From an uncultured Pseudomonadales bacterium (GTDB lineage: Bacteria; Pseudomonadota; Gammaproteobacteria; Pseudomonadales; Pseudohongiellaceae): a DNA stretch of 64,000 bases. Below are positions 17,942-28,234 of the stretch, one piece after another. The number at the start of each line of letters is the position of its first letter. Position 1 is the stretch's first letter. The position numbers were made by a program, and so were the translations under genes. The notes below the pieces were generated by a model. The model saw only the letters and a list, made by a program, of their open reading frames with translations, was not told where the DNA came from and did no database searches. The stretch is taken from NCBI GenBank assembly GCA_943789335.1, contig CALSTS010000003.1, forward strand, positions 284,774 to 348,773, written 5' to 3'.

Positions 17942-20083
17942 TCAATGCTTATTTTGACGCTTTCTAACTGAATAGGAATCTTGCTTGCGCTTATGGGCAT
18001 ACTTGTTGCCTTTTTCGATAGGCGGCACCAAATGATCTTTGCCCGTGCCGATTAAATCTTTCCTTCCCATTCTAGTTAAAGCCTCACGCAGCATCGGCCA
18101 ATTCGCTTCATCGTGATAACGTAAAAAAGCTTTTTGTAAACGCCGCTGATCTAATTCTTTAGGGATTTCTAGCTTTTCATTTTTATAACGAAGTTTCTTT
18201 AAAGGATTGTGCTCAGAATGATACATAGCTGTTGCTAATGCCATTGGTGAAGGATAAAAAGTCTGCACCTGGTCTGGTTTGAATTTATTTTGCTTCAACC
18301 ATAGAGCCAGTTGCAACATATCTTCATCACGTGATCCTGGGTGTGCCGCAATAAAATAAGGAATTAAATATTGTTTTTTTCCTGCCTCTGCTGAAAATTG
18401 CTCAAACAGTTTTTTGAAGTCTTCATAATGTGCAATGGTAGGTTTCATCATTTGCTGGAGCGGAGCATCTTCACTATGTTCCGGAGCAATTTTTAAATAG
18501 CCACCAACATGATGTGTCACTAACTCTTTAATATATTCTTTATCTCTTAATGCCAAGTCATAACGTAAACCTGAAGCAATTAGAATTTTTTTAATGCCTT
18601 TTATCTCGCGTGCTTTGCGATACAGTTGTGTCGTTTGTTTATGATCTGTTTTTAAATGTTTACAGATACTTGGATACACACAAGAGAGTCGACGGCAGCG
18701 TTTTTCAATTTCTTTACTAGTACAATTAAGCCCATACATATTGGCTGTTGGGCCACCTAAATCAGAAATTACACCGGTAAAGCCGGGCACTTGTTCTTTG
18801 ATTTTTACAATCTCTTTCAAGATTGACTGCTCAGAACGACTTTGAATAACCCTACCTTCGTGCTCAGTGATTGAACAAAAACTACAACCACCAAAACAAC
18901 CTCGCATAATATTGACTGAGGTTTTAATCATGTCATAAGCAGGAATTTTTGCGTCACCATAAGATGGATGAGGTCTACGTTGGTAAGACAAATCAAATAC
19001 TGCATCGATTTCTTCAGTGCTTAACGGCAAGGGCGGCCGGTTTACCCAGATTTCTTTACTGCCATGTTTTTGTACCAAGGTTCTACCATTATGTGGACTA
19101 GCCTCCTGGTGCAATACACGTGAAGCATGTGCATAAAGCACAGGATCTTTACTCACCTTCTCAAAAGACGGTAGCCGAACATAAGTGTTTTCAATATCCA
19201 GCTCATGCTTTGCTTGTAAGGGCAGCGGGATAATTGTCACTGCTTGTTGTGTATTGTCTGCCGCTGGTTTTTCTTTTGTCGATGTATCTTGATCCTTACT
19301 ATATTCATAGGGGTTTGGCATTTGATCTATCTTGCTGGGCCAATCTATTCGGGTAGAATCAATTTCGGTCCAACTGTTTGGGACACTATCTACTAGTACT
19401 GCGGTGCCACGAATATCTTTCATGTCTTTAACGCTGAGGCCCTTAGCTAAACCATGTGCAACTTCAGCCATTGCTCTCTCAGCATTACCAAATAAAAGAA
19501 TATCTGCAGCGGAATCAATCAAAACCGATTTACGAACTTTATCGCTCCAATAATCATACTGGGCGATACGTCTGAGGCTGGCTTCAATACCCCCTATTAA
19601 TAATGGAACATCTTTATAAGCTTCTCGACATTTCTGCGCATAAACAATTACAGCTCTATCGGGACGTTTACCGCCTTCATCATTAGGCGTATAGGCATCA
19701 TCATTACGCATCCGTAAATCAGCCGTATAGCGATTGATCATGGAATCCATATTGCCGGCAGTGATACCAAAGCATAGATTAGGTTTACCTAAGGCCATAA
19801 AATCTTCGGGATTTTGCCATCGTGGTTGCGCAATTATGCCAACACGAAAACCCTGGGATTCCAGAAATCGGCCGATAACTGCCATCCCGAAACTTGGGTG
19901 ATCAACATAAGCATCACCTGTCACAATAATAATGTCACAGGAGTCCCAGCCTAGAACATCCATCTCCTCGCGAGACGTAGGTAGATATGGCGCAGTGCCA
20001 TAGCACTCAGCCCAATATTTTGGATAAGCAAAAAGAGAGCCCGTCTTATTGGCTGAAGCATCTGTTGATGAATTAAAACTCAT
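17942..20083 (-). CDS. YgiQ family radical SAM protein
   Basis: 713 aa. The radical SAM cluster motif is CFGGCSFC (near residues 393-400), inside the typical [13 protein letters not shown] stretch. It is preceded by the large YgiQ N-terminal domain (about residues 10-330, with [13 protein letters not shown] near the start and [13 protein letters not shown] further on) and followed by the C-terminal DUF3362-like region. The reaction is unknown for the family. The tail is very basic (KHRKRKQ-like). There is no clear ribosome-binding site before the ATG, but the first residues match family starts. Confidence 0.93.
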   Translation of the reverse strand: MSFNSSTDASANKTGSLFAYPKYWAECYGTAPYLPTSREEMDVLGWDSCDIIIVTGDAYVDHPSFGMAVIGRFLESQGFRVGIIAQPRWQNPEDFMALGKPNLCFGITAGNMDSMINRYTADLRMRNDDAYTPNDEGGKRPDRAVIVYAQKCREAYKDVPLLIGGIEASLRRIAQYDYWSDKVRKSVLIDSAADILLFGNAERAMAEVAHGLAKGLSVKDMKDIRGTAVLVDSVPNSWTEIDSTRIDWPSKIDQMPNPYEYSKDQDTSTKEKPAADNTQQAVTIIPLPLQAKHELDIENTYVRLPSFEKVSKDPVLYAHASRVLHQEASPHNGRTLVQKHGSKEIWVNRPPLPLSTEEIDAVFDLSYQRRPHPSYGDAKIPAYDMIKTSVNIMRGCFGGCSFCSITEHEGRVIQSRSEQSILKEIVKIKEQVPGFTGVISDLGGPTANMYGLNCTSKEIEKRCRRLSCVYPSICKHLKTDHKQTTQLYRKAREIKGIKKILIASGLRYDLALRDKEYIKELVTHHVGGYLKIAPEHSEDAPLQQMMKPTIAHYEDFKKLFEQFSAEAGKKQYLIPYFIAAHPGSRDEDMLQLALWLKQNKFKPDQVQTFYPSPMALATAMYHSEHNPLKKLRYKNEKLEIPKELDQRRLQKAFLRYHDEANWPMLREALTRMGRKDLIGTGKDHLVPPIEKGNKYAHKRKQDSYSVRKRQNKH

Positions 20084-20132
20084 CAGCAGATTTTAGCAAA
20101 AAACGGGCTGAGTAATTGAGGTATTTTCAGGT

Positions 20133-20705
20133 TTATCCGACAAATTCTCGAAGTGGTTTAGAGACTCCGGCTGATTCACTTCCTTTGAGGTAAGCAAGCA
20201 TGGTATCTGCATCAGAAACTTCAAAGGGATCGACGGGGCAGTTGTCTCCGAATTCAGGCTCTATAAAAGCTTTTTCAATGCTGCCATCGTTAACCAGCAT
20301 GGAATAGCGCCAAGAGCGCAAGCCAAAACCGAGGTTACTTTTGTCTACCAGCATGCCCATTTTACGTGTGAACTCGCCATTACCATCAGGTAGCATTTTT
20401 ACATTTTTTGCACCAACGTGTTGTGACCACTGGAACATCACAAAAGCGTCATTGACAGAAATACAGTAAATTTCATCAACTCCTTCAGCTCTAAAATCTT
20501 CAAACAGTTCTTCATATCGCGGCAGATGATTTGAAGAACAGGTAGGTGTAAATGCACCTGGCAAAGAGAACACAACAACTTTTTTTCCAGCAAAAATATC
20601 ATCACTGCTGGTGTCCTGCCACCGATATGGGTTAGGCCCTTCTACACTTTCATCACGAACACGGGTTTTGAATACTACATTTGGCACTGTCTCTTGCATG
20701 GGCAT
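20133..20705 (-). CDS. Peroxiredoxin (Prx5-type)
   Basis: 190 aa thiol peroxidase of the AhpE/Prx5 branch. The peroxidatic motif is [14 protein letters not shown], with Thr-Pro-Thr and the catalytic Cys near residue 57. The usual second half, with a Trp-rich stretch and [12 protein letters not shown], is complete. No glutaredoxin domain is fused, unlike in some gammaproteobacterial members, so the electron donor (probably glutathione/glutaredoxin) is encoded elsewhere. AAGGAG precedes the ATG. It is followed upstream by a 400-base gap. Confidence 0.92.
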   Translation of the reverse strand: MPMQETVPNVVFKTRVRDESVEGPNPYRWQDTSSDDIFAGKKVVVFSLPGAFTPTCSSNHLPRYEELFEDFRAEGVDEIYCISVNDAFVMFQWSQHVGAKNVKMLPDGNGEFTRKMGMLVDKSNLGFGLRSWRYSMLVNDGSIEKAFIEPEFGDNCPVDPFEVSDADTMLAYLKGSESAGVSKPLREFVG

Positions 20706-20948
20706 TACTAACTCCTTGGACTGTTAATTGAATCTTAGTTGAATTTTTATAACGATTTTTTACGATTGAACTTATGCTTTGGATCTAATAAATAACTAGC
20801 ATCCAATTTAATTTTTTCAGTTAATTTTTATTTTCTGTTAACTTTTCCAAGCTGGCTATGGGCAGTCTAGTAGTACCCTATTTGAGCATCCTAATTGAGT
20901 ACCCTCATTATTTCCTCTGGCGTATATGAACGACACACTACCTATAAA

Positions 20949-20964
20949 TTAATAACGTTATTAA
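20949..20964. repeat. Perfect 16-base palindrome
   Basis: TTAATAACGTTATTAA reads identically on both strands. It lies between the two copies of the 18-base repeat. It could be a protein-binding site or a remnant of an insertion; nothing else supports either. Confidence 0.5.
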
Positions 20965-20978
20965 CGAAATAAAATAAA

Positions 20979-21101
20979 TCTGGCGTGTATGAGCGAACTC
21001 AGTACAAGGCGAAAATTAAATCTAGTGAATGAGCTTACTATAAGTAAGTGACTGAACTGGATTTAACTTTTAACGCAGTAATGAGGAGCGCAATAGCCAG
21101 A
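20979..21101. repeat. Long imperfect palindromic element
   Basis: The ends are complementary (TCTGGC at 20979-20984 and GCCAGA at 21096-21101). Imperfect complementarity continues inward: GCGAACTC with GAGGAGCGC, TTAAATC with GATTTAA, and 21018-21039 with 21043-21064 at 15 of 22 positions. The apex is a perfect CTTACT-ATA-AGTAAG hairpin. It resembles a small palindromic, REP- or MITE-like intergenic element. It lies just downstream of DUF1820 and might also end that transcript. Confidence 0.6.
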
Positions 21102-21106
21102 AATTA

Positions 21107-21445
21107 TTAGTGGCTCTGCTTGCCTGGGGGAGTAACAATTGACGGAAACGGCGCAATATTATCCCCATTCGAAATCTTTGCCACACCTTCTTTTTCAACC
21201 TGATCAATACGAATAATGGCCTGTACAGGGATAAAACTACGTTTAACGCCACTAAATTCAGTTTTTAATTTTTCTTCGGAAGGGTCTACTACGACCTGAG
21301 AGCGTTCACCGAAAACAAAATCCTCAATTTCAATGAAGCCCCAAAGGTCACTCTGATAAACCTGCTCAGCAAACACTTCATAGATCTCACCTTTATTAAG
21401 AAAGGTAATTTTAAATATTTCTTTAGGTTTTGTGGAAGTAGCCAT
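21107..21445 (-). CDS. DUF1820 family protein
   Basis: 112 aa, soluble, beta-rich. It opens with a family-like segment (KEIFKITFLNKGEIYEVFA, residues 8-26) and has the GFIEIEDFVFGE stretch in the middle; these fit DUF1820, a gammaproteobacterial family of unknown function. It carries a proline-rich tail. It is transcribed away from the divergent miaB gene. The stop codon abuts the palindromic element. No hydrophobic segment or catalytic motif is visible. Confidence 0.8.
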   Translation of the reverse strand: MATSTKPKEIFKITFLNKGEIYEVFAEQVYQSDLWGFIEIEDFVFGERSQVVVDPSEEKLKTEFSGVKRSFIPVQAIIRIDQVEKEGVAKISNGDNIAPFPSIVTPPGKQSH

Positions 21446-21597
21446 GAATTTATTAATTCTCTTTCAAGTTGGTGGTAATAATTAATTAATCAAATAACAA
21501 TATAAGGTATATTCACATAGATGGGGATAACCATCGCCTTTTCAAGGTCTTATCGCTATAATGCCTGCCCCTTTAATATGCCTATCTAAAACAGTTT

Positions 21598-22920
21598 ATG
21601 CCAAAAAAGGTATTCATCAAAACTCACGGCTGTCAGATGAATGAATATGACAGTGCGCGCATGCTCGATCTGTTAAAAGAAAGCGACGAAATGATTGTTG
21701 CTGACAATGCAGAGGATGCCGATGTACTGCTACTTAACACCTGCTCTATACGTGAAAAAGCACAAGAAAAGGTCTTTCATCAGTTAGGTCGCTGGCGCAA
21801 ATTGAAAGATAATAATCCTGAATTGAAAATTGCTGTCGGCGGTTGTGTTGCTTCTCAGGAAGGTGAACTGATTGGCAAGCGCGCACCTTTTGTTGATGTC
21901 GTATTCGGTCCACAAACTCTACATCGCTTACCCGGTTTATTAAAAACCAAACGTGAAGGCAGCCCAGTTGTAGACATCAGTTTTCCGGAAATCGAAAAAT
22001 TTGATCGCCTGCCACAACCTACAGCCTCTGAATGTCAGGCTTTTCTAACGATACAGGAAGGTTGTAGCAAATATTGCTCGTTTTGTGTGGTGCCATATAC
22101 TCGCGGCGAAGAAGTCAGCCGACCGCTGGATGATATATTAGCCGAAGCCGTTCATCTGGCCTCGCAGGGCGTTCGCGAACTTAATTTATTAGGACAAAAC
22201 GTTAACTCTTATCGCGGCCTCAGCCATGAAGGTGAACTGATTGATCTGGCTACACTCATTACCTATATTTCGGCGATTGAGGGCATAGACCGTATCCGCT
22301 ATACCACATCACATCCAATGGAATTCAATCAGAACCTAATAGATACCTATGAAACCACTCCTGAACTGGTCAACCATTTACATTTGCCAGTCCAGAGTGG
22401 GTCTGACCGAATTCTGGCTATGATGAAACGTAACCACACTGCTTTGGAATATAAATCGATTATCCGTAAATTACGTGTAATTCGTCCAAATATCAGCATC
22501 TCTTCTGATTTTATTATCGGATTTCCTGGTGAAACTGAGCGGGACTTCGAAGATACAATGAACCTAATTGCCGATATCGGTTTCGATCATTCCTTTAGTT
22601 TTATTTACAGCGCCCGCCCCGGCACCCCGGCTGCTGACCTCAAGGACGAAACCCCTGAAAGCATTAAAAAACAAAGACTTGCAATTCTTCAGGCGCGTAT
22701 ATTGCAACATGCTAATAGCATTTCAGAAGCCATGATCAATACCCAAGTGCCTATTTTGGTGACAGGTCCATCGAAAAAAGATCCTGGTCAATTACAAGGC
22801 CGCACTGAAAATAATCGTGTCGTTAATTTCAATGCTGACCTGCAAGATTTGTCAGGCCAAATCATTCAGGTCAAGATTACCGAAGCACTACCTAATTCTT
22901 TACGTGGCCAACTTGTCTGA
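21598..22920 (+). CDS. miaB: tRNA-2-methylthio-N6-dimethylallyladenosine synthase
   Basis: Radical SAM methylthiotransferase (440 aa) making ms2i6A37 in tRNA. The auxiliary cluster cysteines are C12, C49 and C83 ([24 protein letters not shown]). The radical SAM cysteines are C156, C160 and C163 (CSKYCSFC). A TRAM domain occupies the last 65 residues. It is the first gene of miaB-phoH-ybeY-corC-lnt, the order seen in E. coli. Its product is the substrate of MiaE, encoded at 5.6 kb. No clear Shine-Dalgarno sequence precedes the ATG. Confidence 0.97.
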   Translation: MPKKVFIKTHGCQMNEYDSARMLDLLKESDEMIVADNAEDADVLLLNTCSIREKAQEKVFHQLGRWRKLKDNNPELKIAVGGCVASQEGELIGKRAPFVDVVFGPQTLHRLPGLLKTKREGSPVVDISFPEIEKFDRLPQPTASECQAFLTIQEGCSKYCSFCVVPYTRGEEVSRPLDDILAEAVHLASQGVRELNLLGQNVNSYRGLSHEGELIDLATLITYISAIEGIDRIRYTTSHPMEFNQNLIDTYETTPELVNHLHLPVQSGSDRILAMMKRNHTALEYKSIIRKLRVIRPNISISSDFIIGFPGETERDFEDTMNLIADIGFDHSFSFIYSARPGTPAADLKDETPESIKKQRLAILQARILQHANSISEAMINTQVPILVTGPSKKDPGQLQGRTENNRVVNFNADLQDLSGQIIQVKITEALPNSLRGQLV

Positions 22921-23026
22921 ATGAAGACTCTAGTTTCCTACGAACATTCATAAATTTTTAATACCAATCCCCCTTACCCTTGGTATACTGGCTGCAAGCG
23001 GGTAATACAGGAGGCAATGTCCCCTT

Positions 23027-24064
23027 TTGACTACTGACAATCAAACTGACAGCTTACACTTGGAACCTGAAAATCCTCAACGCCTGGCCAGCCTCTGTGG
23101 CCGTCTGAATGAGCATATCCATCAAATTGAAAAAAGGTTAAACGTCAAGATACAGAATCGAGGTTCTGTGTTTACCCTGCATGGGGATTCAGCAACAATC
23201 GCTTCTCAAATCTTAGAAGGCCTTTATCTATTAACTGATAATAATGGAAGCTTGAGTCCTGACCAGATTCACTTAGTCATTCAGGAGCACCTGAATGACG
23301 ATAACTCCGAGCAAGAATTGGAAGACCAGCCACATCAAGATGTGCAGCTTATTAGAACACCCAAATGTTCCATAAAGCCTCGCAGTCAACACCAGAATGA
23401 GTATGTTCGCGCCATTATGCGCAATGATATTAATTTTGGCATCGGTCCAGCCGGTACTGGTAAAACCTATCTGGCCGTTGCCTGTGCTGTTGAAGCCTTA
23501 GTTAATGACCGAGTTGGTCGAATTTTATTAGTACGCCCGGCAGTTGAAGCAGGTGAAAAACTGGGTTTTCTTCCAGGCGATCTGGCCCAAAAAGTAGACC
23601 CTTATTTGCGTCCACTTTATGACGCACTCTATGAAATGTTGGGCTTTGAACGCGTTGCAAAACTAATCGAGCGCAGCATCATTGAAGTTGCGCCATTAGC
23701 CTATATGCGTGGTCGCACTCTTAATAATTCTTTTATTATTCTGGATGAAAGCCAAAACACTACTGCTTCGCAGATGAAAATGTTCCTGACGCGTATTGGC
23801 TTTGGTTCTACGGCGGTAATAACTGGCGATGTTACCCAGATCGACCTACCCAAAGGTGAACGTTCTGGCCTGGTACATGTCCGTTCAATACTTGAAAACA
23901 TCGAAGGCATTTGTTTTTCATATTTCAATGCTAAAGATGTGGTGCGTCATCCCATTGTGCAGCGTGTTGTTGAAGCCTACGATGAACATGACAAAAAAAA
24001 CATCTCCAGTCTAAAACAAAACGAAAATAATGATCAGGAACGCGTCAATGAGCGTGATAGTTGA
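23027..24064 (+). CDS. ybeZ: PhoH-like ATPase (YbeZ)
   Basis: 345 aa. An N-terminal KH-like region is followed by a PhoH P-loop domain: Walker A GPAGTGKT (140-147) and a Walker B-like IILDESQN (about 236-243). PhoH proteins of this operon are thought to act with YbeY in RNA metabolism. The start is unusual. The only in-frame initiation codon is a TTG at 23027, 12 bases after AGGAGG. A well-placed ATG at 23017 is one frame out and meets TGA after six codons. Removing one base from the CCCCTTTT run would join that ATG to the gene. It overlaps ybeY by 17 bases. Confidence 0.92.
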   Translation: MTTDNQTDSLHLEPENPQRLASLCGRLNEHIHQIEKRLNVKIQNRGSVFTLHGDSATIASQILEGLYLLTDNNGSLSPDQIHLVIQEHLNDDNSEQELEDQPHQDVQLIRTPKCSIKPRSQHQNEYVRAIMRNDINFGIGPAGTGKTYLAVACAVEALVNDRVGRILLVRPAVEAGEKLGFLPGDLAQKVDPYLRPLYDALYEMLGFERVAKLIERSIIEVAPLAYMRGRTLNNSFIILDESQNTTASQMKMFLTRIGFGSTAVITGDVTQIDLPKGERSGLVHVRSILENIEGICFSYFNAKDVVRHPIVQRVVEAYDEHDKKNISSLKQNENNDQERVNERDS

Positions 24065-24515
24065 ACTCGTGAACGAATCTGCTGAACCTGCTGTTCCTTC
24101 TCAAGCGGAATTTGAAGGATGGAGCGATGCTGTGCTCAAGGAATTAAAACAAAGTGAGCAAGCTTTTGAACTTGGTATTCGTTTGGTTTCTGAAAATGAA
24201 TCGGCAGAATTAAATCAAAATTTTCGCAACAAACAAGGCCCGACTAATGTTCTGTCATTCACTTACAGCGATATCCTGCCAGAAGCACAACAGAATTTAC
24301 TGGGAGACCTAGCTATTTGTAGCCAAGTGGTTATTCGTGAAGCTCAAGAACAACATAAAACGGCACAAGCACATTGGGCACATATGACAATACATGGCAT
24401 GTTGCATCTCCTAGGCCATGACCATCAAGACGATATACAAGCTGAATCCATGGAAACACTGGAATGCAATATTCTTTTGAAACTGGGCTATCCTCAACCC
24501 TATAAAGAAGTTTAA
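24048..24515 (+). CDS. ybeY: Endoribonuclease/rRNA maturation factor YbeY
   Basis: Zn-dependent factor for 16S rRNA 3'-end maturation and ribosome quality control, 155 aa. The metal motif HGMLHLLGHDH (HxxxHxxxxxH; about residues 116-126) is intact, as is the TNVLSF segment typical of the family. The frame opens at an ATG at 24030, but AGGA sits 8 bases before the ATG at 24048, and the shorter form starts like its homologues, so I chose 24048. It overlaps the end of the PhoH gene, which implies translational coupling. Confidence 0.94.
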   Translation: MSVIVELVNESAEPAVPSQAEFEGWSDAVLKELKQSEQAFELGIRLVSENESAELNQNFRNKQGPTNVLSFTYSDILPEAQQNLLGDLAICSQVVIREAQEQHKTAQAHWAHMTIHGMLHLLGHDHQDDIQAESMETLECNILLKLGYPQPYKEV

Positions 24516-24539
24516 AGAAAAAAGGAAAAGTTAGCTTAA

Positions 24540-25418
24540 ATGGCAGACGATCAATTTAGCAGCGATTCAAGACTCTCGTCTTGGATCGATAAAATTAAAG
24601 CCTTTTTTGGCGCCCAAGCTGTCGACAAAAAAAGCCTTATCGATCAGTTACGTCTAGCTCAAGAAGAGCAGATAATTGATGGCGACGCCTTAAGTATTAT
24701 CGAAGGAGCATTACAAGTAGCAGATATGCAGGTCAGGGAAATTATGATTCCTCGCCCTCAAATCGCTATGCTCAGTACAAAATCATCACTTGAAGAAATT
24801 CTGCAGATTGTCACTGAAGCTGCTCATTCCCGTTTCCCGGTAATTGGTGAGAATAGTGACGACGTTATAGGAATTTTGTTAGCTAAAGATCTAATACCTC
24901 TCTTGCTGGAAAAAAATAATAGCAAGCGATTCAACATCAAAGACATAGTCCGCCCAGTGACATTTATTCCTGAATATAAACGCCTCAATGTTCTACTCAA
25001 GGAGTTCCGTGAAAATCGCAATCACATGGCCATCGTTATTGATGAATATGGAGGTCTGGCTGGCGCTGTTACCATTGAAGATATTCTTGAACAAATTGTT
25101 GGCGAGATTGAAGATGAATATGATGTTGATGATGAGGACTACATTAAAACCAGTGACGGTGAAAGTTATATTGTGAAAGCCATTACGCCCTTAGATGAAT
25201 TTAATGAGTATTTCCATAGCAGTTTTTCCAGTGAAGAAATGGGCACTATCGGCGGTATATTATTAAATCAGTTTGGCCATATTCCTAGTCGAGACGAACG
25301 TATTGGTATTGGCCCCTATGTATTTAAAATTCTAAATGCAGATGGTCGTCAAATCCGTTTAATCGAAGTCAGCTCTAGCCTGTCAGTGAATCATAGCGAT
25401 GAGCCAGCGCGCGAGTAA
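24540..25418 (+). CDS. corC: CorC/YbeX CBS-domain protein
   Basis: 292 aa. Two CBS domains (about residues 68-190, beginning with the conserved VREIMIPRPQ) are followed by a CorC/HlyC transporter-associated domain (about 205-285). It lacks the membrane DUF21 domain, so it is the soluble CorC type, linked to Mg2+/Co2+ efflux and, in E. coli, to ribosome function. AAGGAAA precedes the ATG. Its last 20 bases overlap the start of lnt, as expected for a tight operon. Confidence 0.94.
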   Translation: MADDQFSSDSRLSSWIDKIKAFFGAQAVDKKSLIDQLRLAQEEQIIDGDALSIIEGALQVADMQVREIMIPRPQIAMLSTKSSLEEILQIVTEAAHSRFPVIGENSDDVIGILLAKDLIPLLLEKNNSKRFNIKDIVRPVTFIPEYKRLNVLLKEFRENRNHMAIVIDEYGGLAGAVTIEDILEQIVGEIEDEYDVDDEDYIKTSDGESYIVKAITPLDEFNEYFHSSFSSEEMGTIGGILLNQFGHIPSRDERIGIGPYVFKILNADGRQIRLIEVSSSLSVNHSDEPARE

Positions 25419-26919
25419 AATCTCAACAATTAAAACCTATCTACCTGCCCTGCTGGCAGGTGCCTTAGCTCCATTATCGTTAAGCCCGATTGATTTCTGG
25501 CCCGCGGCAATCATTTCAGTATTTTTTTTACTGCTGATTCTTGAAAAAACCTTAGCGCTTCAAGCGGCAAAATTAGGCTGGGTGTTTGGTTTGGGTTTCT
25601 TTGGCGTAGGCGCCTCTTGGGTCTATGTCAGTATTAATGTTTACGGTAACGCCTCAGGAATATTTGCAGCTTTTCTCACCGCTGTTTTTGTCGCTGCTTT
25701 AGCCTTACTGTTTGCCCTGCAATGCTGGTTTTATCAGCGCTATTTTGCAGGTTTGCAACGGGCACTTGGTTTCGCTGCCTGTTGGGTCTTATTTGAATGG
25801 CTTAGAAGCTGGCTGTTTACTGGCTTTCCCTGGCTCTATCTGGGTTATGGACACATCAATACTCTACTGGCTAATCTGGCACCAGTTTTAGGTGTACTCG
25901 GCATCAGCTTTGCTGTCACCCTAGCAAGTGGCATGCTGTATGAAATATTTCTAATTTGGCGCAAAGAAAAACTATGGCTATCAAAGCAGTTAGCGCTTTA
26001 TGAAATAAAGTTGTTATTGCTCGGAATAAGTATTTTTTTTCTAGGCTCTTTTACCTGGGTCGAAGAAGCACAAAACTATAGTGCTGACATTGCTTTAGTG
26101 CAGGCTAATTTAGATCAGAACCTTAAGTTTGATCCTGCTTATATTGGTGAAGGCCTAAACCTTTATAATGGGCTCAGCACTACCCTTTGGGAAAATGATA
26201 TTGTCATATGGCCGGAAACAGCAATTCCTTTGCTATACCAACGTGCAGATGCAGAACTGGCTTATTTCGATCGTTTAGCTCGCGAAAACAATAGCAGTCT
26301 TGTAACGGGAATTTTGTATCGAGAAGATTCGCAGATTTATAACAGTATGACTGCACTTGGTAATGGTTCTGGGGTGTATCACAAACAAAAGCTGGTCCCC
26401 TTTGGTGAATATGTGCCGTTCGCCGGCATTATGGAATCAGTTTTACAAATATTTTCTCTGCCTATGTCTTCCCTAGCAGCTGGCCCAAATGATCAAGCTC
26501 TTTTAGAAGCTTCCGGATTTTCCATGGCTTCCTATATTTGTTACGAAGTGGTGTATCCTGATTTTGTTCGCAAACAAGCACACATGGCAGACTTCTTAGT
26601 CACTATCAGTAACGACACCTGGTTTGGGTCATCTTTTGGCCCCTTACAGCACTTACAAATGGCAGCAATGCGTGCCTTGGAAAATGGTCGCTACATGGTT
26701 AGAGCTACTAGCAACGGCGTAACGGCTTTTATTAATGAGAAAGGCCAAATTGTCGATCGGACAAATCAATTTGAAATAGCGACCCTAGAAAATACAGTGC
26801 CTATTTTTCGTGGAAGAACGCCATTCTCTTACTGGGGTAGCTGGCCAATAGTGCTATTTAGTTTATTAATTCTTGCAATAATTGCCGGCTTCAAACGAAT
26901 AAAATCCCAGCAGGAGTAG
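25399..26919 (+). CDS. lnt: Apolipoprotein N-acyltransferase
   Basis: Inner-membrane enzyme adding the third acyl chain to lipoproteins. 506 aa: an N-terminal multi-span membrane region (about residues 15-220), a nitrilase-like periplasmic domain, and a final membrane helix (about 480-500). The catalytic triad is visible as E273 in WPETAIP, K331 in KQKLVPFGEYVP, and C381 in SYICYEV. It is the last conserved gene of the miaB operon. Possible clients in this window are lptE, rlpA and the NodT-type lipoprotein. It stops at TAG. Confidence 0.96.
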   Translation: MSQRASKISTIKTYLPALLAGALAPLSLSPIDFWPAAIISVFFLLLILEKTLALQAAKLGWVFGLGFFGVGASWVYVSINVYGNASGIFAAFLTAVFVAALALLFALQCWFYQRYFAGLQRALGFAACWVLFEWLRSWLFTGFPWLYLGYGHINTLLANLAPVLGVLGISFAVTLASGMLYEIFLIWRKEKLWLSKQLALYEIKLLLLGISIFFLGSFTWVEEAQNYSADIALVQANLDQNLKFDPAYIGEGLNLYNGLSTTLWENDIVIWPETAIPLLYQRADAELAYFDRLARENNSSLVTGILYREDSQIYNSMTALGNGSGVYHKQKLVPFGEYVPFAGIMESVLQIFSLPMSSLAAGPNDQALLEASGFSMASYICYEVVYPDFVRKQAHMADFLVTISNDTWFGSSFGPLQHLQMAAMRALENGRYMVRATSNGVTAFINEKGQIVDRTNQFEIATLENTVPIFRGRTPFSYWGSWPIVLFSLLILAIIAGFKRIKSQQE

Positions 26920-26929
26920 ATACCACACT

Positions 26930-27262
26930 ATGTATGATATTTATGACGTCATTGTTCTCTTTATTTTCATCTTGCTAGTAATGTATTGGTGGCGCATTAG
27001 CGAACAAAAAACATTTGCTATTCGTAATGCCAGAGAATACTGCAAGGGAAGGAATGTTCAACTATTAGATCAGACTTTAGTATTCCAAGGTTTGCGCCTG
27101 GAAAAAATGCACAATAAACGCCGCAAGTTTCTCTGTCGGGTATATGAATTCGAATTTTCATCTAATGGTGAAGATCGTTATAAAGGTGAAATCATACTTA
27201 GTGGCTTTAATTTTTTACGGGTTATTCTTGAGATGGATGAGCTGGAAATAACTGAATATTGA
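26930..27262 (+). CDS. DUF3301 family membrane-anchored protein
   Basis: 110 aa: one N-terminal transmembrane helix (about residues 7-24), then a soluble domain with RxYCKGRNVQLLDQTLVF and RVYEFEFSSNGEDRY-GEI, the pattern of DUF3301, a gammaproteobacterial family of unknown function. It starts 10 bases after lnt and has AGGAG upstream, so it probably belongs to that transcript. Nothing suggests an enzymatic role. Confidence 0.8.
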   Translation: MYDIYDVIVLFIFILLVMYWWRISEQKTFAIRNAREYCKGRNVQLLDQTLVFQGLRLEKMHNKRRKFLCRVYEFEFSSNGEDRYKGEIILSGFNFLRVILEMDELEITEY

Positions 27263-27343
27263 TATTTGATCTGTCGTGCTACAAATACTTAAACCCCTTA
27301 AAGATTAAAAGCTTTAATCCTATTTGAAATCGCAGGAAGTTCA

Positions 27344-27760
27344 ATGAGTTCTGAATCTAAAAAGTATGGGATTGAAGATCATTCGTATAAAGCAGCAGGC
27401 GGACTATCCGGCATAACTCAGCTTGTTAATTCATTCTACGATTTTATGGAAGCTCTTCCGGAAGCTACAGTAATACGAAGTATGCACCCAAGTGATCTCA
27501 CAGAAGCAAGAAAAAAGCTAAGGTATTTTTTATCGGGTTGGCTGGGAGGGCCAAAATTATATTCAGAACATTATGGCAGCATCACTATTCCTTCTGCACA
27601 TAAGCATTTGCCCATTGGATACGATGAAATGGAAGCTTGGATTCTTTGTATGCAAAAGGCGGCAGACGAGCAGCCTTATGAAGAATCATTTAGAATATAT
27701 CTAATCGAGCAATTACGCGTTCCGGCAGAAAGAATAAAAGAGGTATGTAATGTCAAATAA
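27344..27760 (+). CDS. Group II truncated haemoglobin
   Basis: 138 aa. It has the group II (trHbO-like) pattern: the helix B-E region with FYDFMEALPE, the KLRYFLSGWLGGPKLYSEHYG stretch, a probable proximal His at residue 86 (SAHKHLPIG) and the conserved Trp in EMEAWILCM (W99). Such globins bind O2, NO or peroxide; the physiological role here is unknown. The first ten residues are extra and polar. AGGAAG precedes the ATG. It is a small single gene between DUF3301 and DUF805. Confidence 0.88.
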   Translation: MSSESKKYGIEDHSYKAAGGLSGITQLVNSFYDFMEALPEATVIRSMHPSDLTEARKKLRYFLSGWLGGPKLYSEHYGSITIPSAHKHLPIGYDEMEAWILCMQKAADEQPYEESFRIYLIEQLRVPAERIKEVCNVK

Positions 27761-27865
27761 CTTATTAAACCGCGTTCATTGTCAGCTCCGACAACATGCC
27801 CTTAATAGATATAAAGTACTGATAACATTTTTTATTATCAATAAGATGATGCAGAGGTTGATTTT

Positions 27866-28219
27866 ATGAATTGGTATTTGGAAGTTTTAAAAAAATATGC
27901 TGTATTCAACGGTAGAGCGCAACGAAAAGAATACTGGATGTTTGTTCTTTTCAACATCATCATCTCATTGGTGCTTACACTTATTGAAATTCTTATCGGC
28001 GCACCAGCAATCATTAGTGGCATTTATAGTTTGGCAGTTTTGATTCCCGGTTTGGCTGTCGCAATACGAAGATTGCATGACACTAACAGAAGTGGCTGGT
28101 GGCTACTTATTAGCTTAATTCCTATTCTTGGCATTATAGTTTTATTGGTATTTATGGCTCAGGAAGGTCAATTAGATGAAAATCAATATGGTCCCAACCC
28201 AAAACTTAAAACCACCTAG
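27866..28219 (+). CDS. DUF805 family membrane protein
   Basis: 117 aa with three or four hydrophobic segments. The family signature is clear: F-GRAQRKEYW near the start, and AIRRLHDTNRSGWWLL near residues 66-81. The last 20 residues are polar and end in the common N-x-YGPNP motif. Function of the family is not known. AGAGG precedes the start, and it may be co-transcribed with the transporter gene 15 bases downstream. Confidence 0.9.
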   Translation: MNWYLEVLKKYAVFNGRAQRKEYWMFVLFNIIISLVLTLIEILIGAPAIISGIYSLAVLIPGLAVAIRRLHDTNRSGWWLLISLIPILGIIVLLVFMAQEGQLDENQYGPNPKLKTT

Positions 28220-28234
28220 TAAGCGATTGGATCT

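Larger units (their letters stand above)
20706..21106. other. 400-base intergenic region with palindromic sequences
   Basis: No gene is visible here. It holds the peroxiredoxin ribosome-binding site, an 18-base motif at 20916-20933 that recurs with 16 of 18 identities at 20979-20996, a perfect 16-base palindrome at 20949-20964, and a large imperfect palindrome at 20979-21101 ending just after the DUF1820 stop codon. Confidence 0.7.
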
